Of a DNA stretch of 18,921 nucleotides, positions 14,975 to 18,921 are shown piece by piece. This stretch comes from an uncultured Eubacteriales bacterium. Its GTDB lineage: Bacteria > Bacillota > Clostridia > Lachnospirales > Lachnospiraceae. Every line of letters begins with the position of its first letter. Positions within the stretch are counted from its first letter, which is position 1. The stretch covers positions 1 through 18,921 of the forward strand of contig CASFUI010000263.1 of the NCBI GenBank assembly GCA_949297565.1, in the 5' to 3' direction. The position numbers and the translations under genes are program-made. Below the pieces are notes generated by a model. That model searched no databases. It was not told where the DNA came from and worked only from the letters and a program-made list of their open reading frames with translations.

Positions 14975-15140
14975 CCACTAACTATACGCGTATAATATTA
15001 TTGTGTATTTTTATCTTTCATTCTTCACTACACGCTCTATGAACACGTTTAATTATATTTATAAATTGCCCTTTATTTCTTATGTTTTTTAGATATTTTA
15101 ATCAATTTTCATATAAATATAAGCTTTTATATATACTGCC

Positions 15141-15169
15141 TTGACAATTAAATCGTGGTTGAATAAAAT
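15141..15169 (+). promoter_or_regulatory. Strong sigma-A promoter of the D-2-hydroxyacid dehydrogenase gene
   Basis: TTGACA (15141-15146), 17-bp spacer, TAAAAT (15164-15169). The start of transcription would be near 15176, giving a leader of about 40 nt with GGAGG at 15204-15208. Confidence 0.8.
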
Positions 15170-15216
15170 TATACACATATAAAAATTAAGCTATATGGAG
15201 ACTGGAGGAAAGGAAA

Positions 15217-16215
15217 ATGAAAGCGTTGATTTATACAGGACACCCTGCATGGAAGGAAAGCCTTAACACTGAAATACAGTCAAGATGGGAAGAACACCTG
15301 AAAAAACTTCCCATGATTGAAAGTTACCGTCTCTACAGTGTATACCGGAAATCTGAGCAGGAACTTGAGGAAAGCATAGAAGATGAAGAGATTTTAATCG
15401 GTTTTTATATAGGAAGTTATCTTAATGAAGATTTTTACAGACGCCACCCAAATGTGCGCTATATCGCGACGCTTGCAATGGGCTATGCTCCATTTGACCG
15501 TTCAGCCGCTAAGCGTCACGGCGTAACCCTTACCAACACCGTATACGGGGCACAGACCATAGCTCAGTTTACTATGGCTCTGCTTTTGGACATATGCCAC
15601 AACGTCCGCGGCAACAGCGATTTTATTAAAAATGCACCGGACGAGGTGTTATCAGACGGAGCATTTTTCAATCCGATTAACCGGCAGATTGAGCTTTACG
15701 GAAAGACAATGGGAATTATAGGTCTTGGACATGTAGGCTTATGGGTTGCCGGAATGGCTCAGAGCTTCGGAATGAATGTTATCGCATCAAGCCGTCACAA
15801 AAAGGAAGGTCCTGAATATGAATTTATAGAACAGGTAAGCTCGGACGAAGTCCTGGCGCGTGCAGATGTCATATCTCTCAACTGCTCAGCCAACCCTTCT
15901 ACTGAACACATTATTAACGCAGAAAGCATTAATAAAATGAAAGACGGCGCTATCATCATAAACACTTCCCGCGGCAGTCTTATTGACGAGGCTGCGCTTG
16001 CCGACGCCCTAAAAAGCGGTAAACTTTATGCCGCAGGGCTTGACGCAACCACCGCCGACAACACCCACAAGCATATTCCGCTTATGGACTGCCCTAACGC
16101 AGTCATAACGCCTCATATAGCATGGGCTCCGTTTGAGGCTCAGCTCAGAGCCGTTGACATCGCCATGGATAATCTAAGGGCATGGATTGAAGGACACCCA
16201 AAGAGTGTCGTGTAG
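15217..16215 (+). CDS. D-isomer-specific 2-hydroxyacid dehydrogenase family protein
   Basis: A 332-residue NAD(P)-dependent dehydrogenase of the D-lactate, phosphoglycerate and glyoxylate reductase superfamily. Seen: the Rossmann motif GIIGLGHVGLWVAGMAQSFG (166-185), a substrate-side loop LAMGYAPFD, catalytic Arg252 in NTSRGSLIDE, and His300 in TPHIAWAPFEAQ. The catalytic acid position, usually Glu in GLDVxxxEP, reads GLDATTAD, so an Asp (281) seems to replace it. Family reaction: interconversion of a 2-oxoacid and a D-2-hydroxyacid. The exact substrate is not readable. GGAGG stands 8 nt before the ATG and a strong promoter lies upstream. It is monocistronic and converges on queF with a 14-bp gap and no clear terminator. 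Confidence 0.92.
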   Translation: MKALIYTGHPAWKESLNTEIQSRWEEHLKKLPMIESYRLYSVYRKSEQELEESIEDEEILIGFYIGSYLNEDFYRRHPNVRYIATLAMGYAPFDRSAAKRHGVTLTNTVYGAQTIAQFTMALLLDICHNVRGNSDFIKNAPDEVLSDGAFFNPINRQIELYGKTMGIIGLGHVGLWVAGMAQSFGMNVIASSRHKKEGPEYEFIEQVSSDEVLARADVISLNCSANPSTEHIINAESINKMKDGAIIINTSRGSLIDEAALADALKSGKLYAAGLDATTADNTHKHIPLMDCPNAVITPHIAWAPFEAQLRAVDIAMDNLRAWIEGHPKSVV

Positions 16216-16229
16216 CATTTTCACCACTG

Positions 16230-16724
16230 TCAGCGGTTATCTACCCTCTCCGGATACATATCGTGATTAGACAATCGCTGCCATGCAACCTCCTCCCATT
16301 TTGTTCCCGGTTTGCCGTAATTGCAGTATGGGTCAATGGAAATTCCGCCTCTTGGCGTAAATTTCCCCCATACTTCAATATACTTCGGCTCCATAAGTTT
16401 AATCAGGTCTTTCATAATTATGTTGACACAATCCTCATGAAAATCTCCGTGATTTCTGAAACTGAACAGGTACAGCTTTAATGACTTGCTCTCCACCATT
16501 TTTTCTCCTGGCACATATGAGATTGTAATTGACGCAAAATCCGGCTGTCCCGTAATCGGACAGAGACTTGTAAATTCCGGGCAGTTAAACTTTACAAAAT
16601 AATCGTTTTCTGGATGCTTATTTAAAAAGCTCTCTAAAATATCCGGCGCATAATTATCGGGATATTTCACATTGTTATTTCCAAGAAGGCTTATTCCCTC
16701 TTTCTCCAAATTTTCTCTGCTCAT
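16230..16724 (-). CDS. queF: NADPH-dependent 7-cyano-7-deazaguanine (preQ0) reductase
   Basis: A 164-residue YkvM-type (short, single-domain) QueF. It reduces preQ0 nitrile to preQ1 amine with two NADPH, the last free-base step of queuosine synthesis. Seen: EFTSLCPITGQPDFA with nucleophile Cys55 and acid Asp62; ESKSLKLYLFSFRNH, the QueF NADPH motif; and DFHEDC with Glu97. With the start at 16724 these residues take the same numbers as in Bacillus subtilis QueF (Cys55, Asp62, Glu97, from memory). This, and GAGG 7 nt upstream, favours 16724 over the in-frame ATG at 16736. It is the last gene of the queD-queE-folE-queC-queF run, 29 bp after queC. Confidence 0.96.
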   Translation of the reverse strand: MSRENLEKEGISLLGNNNVKYPDNYAPDILESFLNKHPENDYFVKFNCPEFTSLCPITGQPDFASITISYVPGEKMVESKSLKLYLFSFRNHGDFHEDCVNIIMKDLIKLMEPKYIEVWGKFTPRGGISIDPYCNYGKPGTKWEEVAWQRLSNHDMYPERVDNR

Positions 16725-16753
16725 ATAAATCCTCATTTATGTATATTAAATAT

Positions 16754-17437
16754 TTATATCTCTGATGCGGGGTCGCAGACTCCGTTTAATCTGAACGCCT
16801 CTTTTCTGTCAATACATGTGCCGCAGACTCCGCACGGCTTCTTACCGCCCTCATAACAGCTCCACGTCAGATGATACGGAACTTTTAGTTCCAGTCCCTT
16901 TTTTACAACCTGAGCCTTTGTCCAGCCGACAAATGGCGCCTCTACACGAAGCTGATTTCCGCTGCCAAGATAAATCGCCTCATTAATCGCCTTGTGAAAC
17001 GCGCTGCTGCAGTCAGGATAAGCATTTCCGGCAGAATCGTCTGCATGCGCCCCGTAATAAATCACACCGCATTCTTTAGAAAGCGCAATACTGGCCGCAG
17101 ACGCCAGAAACAATCCGTTTCTGAACGGAACATATGTTGAAACCGGCGCGCCATTTGTCTCCTCCAACTGCTCGGCATAACTTTCATGCGGAATTTCCCT
17201 GTCCGAATGCTCAAGCAGAGAACAATTACTGTATTTAAAAATAGGCGCCAAATCAAGATAAATATGTTCTGCTCCGTAATAGCCGGCAACCTTTTTGGAT
17301 GCCTCAAGCTCCTTTTTATGCTTCTGTCCGTAAGCTATTGACAGCGCTATGACATTTTCCTTTCCGTACAGCTCAACTGCGATTCCCAGACATGTTGTGG
17401 AATCTACGCCTCCGCTCGATAATACAAGTGCTTTCAT
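16754..17437 (-). CDS. queC: 7-cyano-7-deazaguanine synthase
   Basis: A 227-residue PP-loop ATP-using enzyme that converts 7-carboxy-7-deazaguanine and ammonia to preQ0. Seen: the P-loop-like SGGVDS at 8-13, VSTYVPFRNGLFLASAAS (99-116) and HADDSAGNAYPDC, all typical of QueC, and the zinc site C194-x7-C202-x2-C205-x2-C208 near the end. Length is normal. The start ATG follows the folE stop by 2 bp, and its ribosome binding site GAGGTG is inside the last folE codons, so translation is probably coupled. Confidence 0.97.
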   Translation of the reverse strand: MKALVLSSGGVDSTTCLGIAVELYGKENVIALSIAYGQKHKKELEASKKVAGYYGAEHIYLDLAPIFKYSNCSLLEHSDREIPHESYAEQLEETNGAPVSTYVPFRNGLFLASAASIALSKECGVIYYGAHADDSAGNAYPDCSSAFHKAINEAIYLGSGNQLRVEAPFVGWTKAQVVKKGLELKVPYHLTWSCYEGGKKPCGVCGTCIDRKEAFRLNGVCDPASEI

Positions 17438-17439
17438 TT

Positions 17440-18042
17440 TTAATATTCACCTCGTCTCAACTGATAAAATAAACTGGTCTGCAAAGCATGGTCTTCTTTA
17501 AATCTCCCACGCATAGTCATCGTCGATGTAACTGCATTATTTTTCTTAATTCCCCTCGCCGTCATGCAGCTGTGACATCCGTCTATCACAACGGCAATAT
17601 CCTCAGCGCCGGTCGCCATTTCCATTATATCGGCAATATCCGTTCCTATTCGTTCCTGAAGCTGGAGCCTCTTTCCGACCATATCGGCAATTCTTGCAAT
17701 CTTGCTCAGACCTAGCACCTTTCCTTTGGGAATATACGCAACGCTTACCTTCATATCATACATAAGCGCAAGATGATGCTCACAATAGCTGAATATCTCA
17801 ATATCCTTAACTACAACCATATCCAGTGAATTTTTATCTGTCTCCTGCACAAAATTCTTGCAGAACATCCCGGCAATTTCTTCATTTGTATACATCATTC
17901 CCTCGAATACTTCCTCATACATCTTTGCAACACGCCGTGGAGTTTCTTTTAATCCCTCTCTGTCTGGATTATCGCCCAAAGCCGTCAGAATACCGCGCAC
18001 ATGCTTCTCAATCGCCTGCGTGTCTATTTTTTTATCAGCCAT
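17440..18042 (-). CDS. folE: GTP cyclohydrolase I
   Basis: A 200-residue enzyme converting GTP to 7,8-dihydroneopterin triphosphate plus formate. This is the entry step for tetrahydrofolate and, in this operon, the substrate for QueD. Seen: FSYCEHHLALM with zinc ligands Cys87 and His90, GLSKIARIADMVGKRLQLQERI (the conserved core helix), and HSCMTARGIKK with Cys159. The first ATG of the open frame (18057) lies in the leader; GGAGG just before the ATG at 18042 selects that start. The gene is 75 bp after queE. A copy inside the queuosine operon argues for a role in 7-deazaguanine supply, though it may also serve folate. Confidence 0.97.
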   Translation of the reverse strand: MADKKIDTQAIEKHVRGILTALGDNPDREGLKETPRRVAKMYEEVFEGMMYTNEEIAGMFCKNFVQETDKNSLDMVVVKDIEIFSYCEHHLALMYDMKVSVAYIPKGKVLGLSKIARIADMVGKRLQLQERIGTDIADIMEMATGAEDIAVVIDGCHSCMTARGIKKNNAVTSTMTMRGRFKEDHALQTSLFYQLRRGEY

Positions 18043-18117
18043 TTTCCGCCTCCGCATCCTTTCTCATGCAGTCTTTCTCATACTTCAAATTCCGCCGCAC
18101 AGCAGATTTTTCAGAGC

Positions 18118-18786
18118 TCATACGCCACTCCTGTCGGGCTCCCATATAACCTTATGCATCTGTATCTGGACTCTCATGTCGTTTAACTTATTTTCCGCCA
18201 AAAAATTTACAAGCTCAGCCGGCTCAATCCTTCCGAACACAGGGCTGAAATATATTGCAGTGCGTCCGCGCAGATTATATTTCTCTGTTATCTCAAGAGC
18301 CCTCTCCATGTCGGCCCTGCTCCCAACTACAAATTTCACGGTATCCTGTTTTGTAAGCTTTTCCAAATTATCCGTAAGCATTTTAGCCTCCATTCCGCTT
18401 CCCGGCAATTTGTAATCCATTGTAAAGGCAGGTCTTTCAGGAAGTAAAAGGTACGGAGTTAAATCAACGCTGCCGTTTGTCTCTATCTCAACCCTGTGAA
18501 AAGAATCCTCCAAAATAGATGAAATCAGCTCAGGCATTCCCTCTCTTAAAAGCGGCTCACCGCCCGTAAGCGTTATATTTTTTACTCCCGTATTTCTTAT
18601 GTAGTCAAGAAGCTCTTCTTTTGACAGCTCTTCGCTTTCACATTCAGCCTCATTTGCCCACGCGGTATCACAATAACCGCAGTTTAAATTACATCCCTTA
18701 AATCTGATAAAAACCGCGAGTTCCCCCGCGCGCTGTCCTTCTCCGTTAATACTCACAAACTTCTCAGCCACCTGATATTTACTCAT
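18118..18786 (-). CDS. queE: 7-carboxy-7-deazaguanine synthase (radical SAM)
   Basis: A 222-residue radical SAM enzyme that contracts 6-carboxytetrahydropterin to 7-carboxy-7-deazaguanine. Seen: FVSINGEGQRAGELAVFIRF leading into the cluster motif C32-x3-C36-x2-C39 (CNLNCGYCD) and ITLTGGEPLL, the SAM-binding GGE motif. The C-terminal HKVIWEP ending is usual for QueE. It uses the standard CxxxCxxC spacing and is of ordinary length. AAAGGA lies 10 nt before the ATG at 18786. It is 67 bp downstream of the queD stop, on the same strand. Confidence 0.96.
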   Translation of the reverse strand: MSKYQVAEKFVSINGEGQRAGELAVFIRFKGCNLNCGYCDTAWANEAECESEELSKEELLDYIRNTGVKNITLTGGEPLLREGMPELISSILEDSFHRVEIETNGSVDLTPYLLLPERPAFTMDYKLPGSGMEAKMLTDNLEKLTKQDTVKFVVGSRADMERALEITEKYNLRGRTAIYFSPVFGRIEPAELVNFLAENKLNDMRVQIQMHKVIWEPDRSGV

Positions 18787-18853
18787 AATACTTATCCTTT
18801 CAGCCCAAAATACGCGCTCTTAATATGTATGCTCTCCTTAACTTCCGGCGGTT

Positions 18854-18921
18854 TTATTCCTCATCACAGTAAACGGCGCAGTTGTCAGGCGTCTCATAAA
18901 CAACGGCGCATTTTACGTTAT
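18854..18921 (-). CDS. queD: 6-carboxytetrahydropterin synthase, 3' end only
   Basis: Only the last 21 codons are in the window, ending at TAA (18854-18856); the rest is beyond the right edge. The residues VVYETPDNCAVY match the usual QueD C-terminus (V.V.ET...A.Y), and the position directly upstream of queE-folE-queC-queF supports it. QueD turns dihydroneopterin triphosphate into 6-carboxytetrahydropterin. The promoter, and any preQ1 riboswitch, would lie outside the window. Confidence 0.72.
   Translation of the reverse strand, partial: NVKCAVVYETPDNCAVYCDEE

Larger units (their letters stand above)
14719..15216. other. Gene-poor region with recombinase leader and possible small RNA
   Basis: 498 bp without a convincing gene. 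From right to left it holds the promoter of the dehydrogenase gene (15141-15169), an AT-rich stretch, a 12-bp palindrome TATACGCGTATA (14983-14994), a terminator-like hairpin on the minus strand (14930-14974), and a leader of about 150 nt for the recombinase. The leader contains CCTGAT/ATCAGG (14763-14783) and a small ATAC-GGAG-GTAT hairpin that displays the Shine-Dalgarno sequence in its loop. A 64-codon minus-strand open frame crosses these elements and lacks gene-like features. Confidence 0.6.

Noticed and set aside
14784..14978. 64-codon minus-strand open frame upstream of the recombinase
   Set aside because: It begins inside a terminator-like hairpin, crosses its T-run and the recombinase promoter, and has no ribosome binding site.
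17858..18415. 185-codon plus-strand open frame over folE and queE
   Set aside because: Antisense shadow of two well-supported enzymes; no start signals or recognisable motifs.

Overview
The window looks like a chromosome segment from a low-to-medium GC Firmicute, most plausibly a gut Clostridia/Lachnospiraceae member. The reasons are strong AGGAGG ribosome binding sites, sigma-A type promoters, AT-rich intergenic DNA, an anaerobe-type metabolic gene set (phosphoketolase, iron-dependent lactaldehyde reductase-like dehydrogenase) and YkvM-type QueF. The genus is inference only. No rRNA, tRNA or CRISPR array was seen.

Layout. Positions 1-752 (+) hold the 3' part of a P1/DmpA-type self-processing peptidase. 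It converges on a flavodoxin-like gene (757-1248, -), which lies downstream of a LysR regulator (1323-2207, -). A divergent AraC-type regulator with an N-terminal cupin follows (2327-3391, +). A nested inverted repeat separates it from a full-length phosphoketolase gene (3494-5869, -). Next are an uncharacterised zinc-ribbon-like membrane protein (6102-7058, +) and a FucO-like iron alcohol dehydrogenase (7138-8286, +), ended by a near-perfect 15-bp terminator stem. On the minus strand follow a ketopantoate-reductase-like protein (8370-9308) overlapping by 1 nt a FAD-dependent oxidoreductase (9308-10708), then an ADA2/ADGF-like deaminase (10847-12607).

The accessory part is 12.7-15.2 kb: a 206-residue protein of unknown function (12767-13387, -), a 515-bp AT-rich gene-poor stretch, a complete tyrosine recombinase (13903-14718, -) and a second, 498-bp gene-poor stretch. 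The first gap carries a near-consensus promoter with an AT-rich upstream element. Its -10 box lies inside a palindrome that recurs about 220 bp away in inverted orientation. In the sequenced orientation the promoter points away from the unknown gene. Inversion between the two sites would join its -35 to the TATTAT of the other site and aim it at that gene. With the adjacent recombinase this is a credible, unproven invertible-promoter (phase-variation) switch.

The right end holds a D-2-hydroxyacid dehydrogenase gene with its own strong promoter (15217-16215, +) and, on the minus strand, the 7-deazaguanine (queuosine precursor) operon in the order queD (3' end only, at the right edge), queE, folE, queC, queF. 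These supply the steps from GTP to preQ1.
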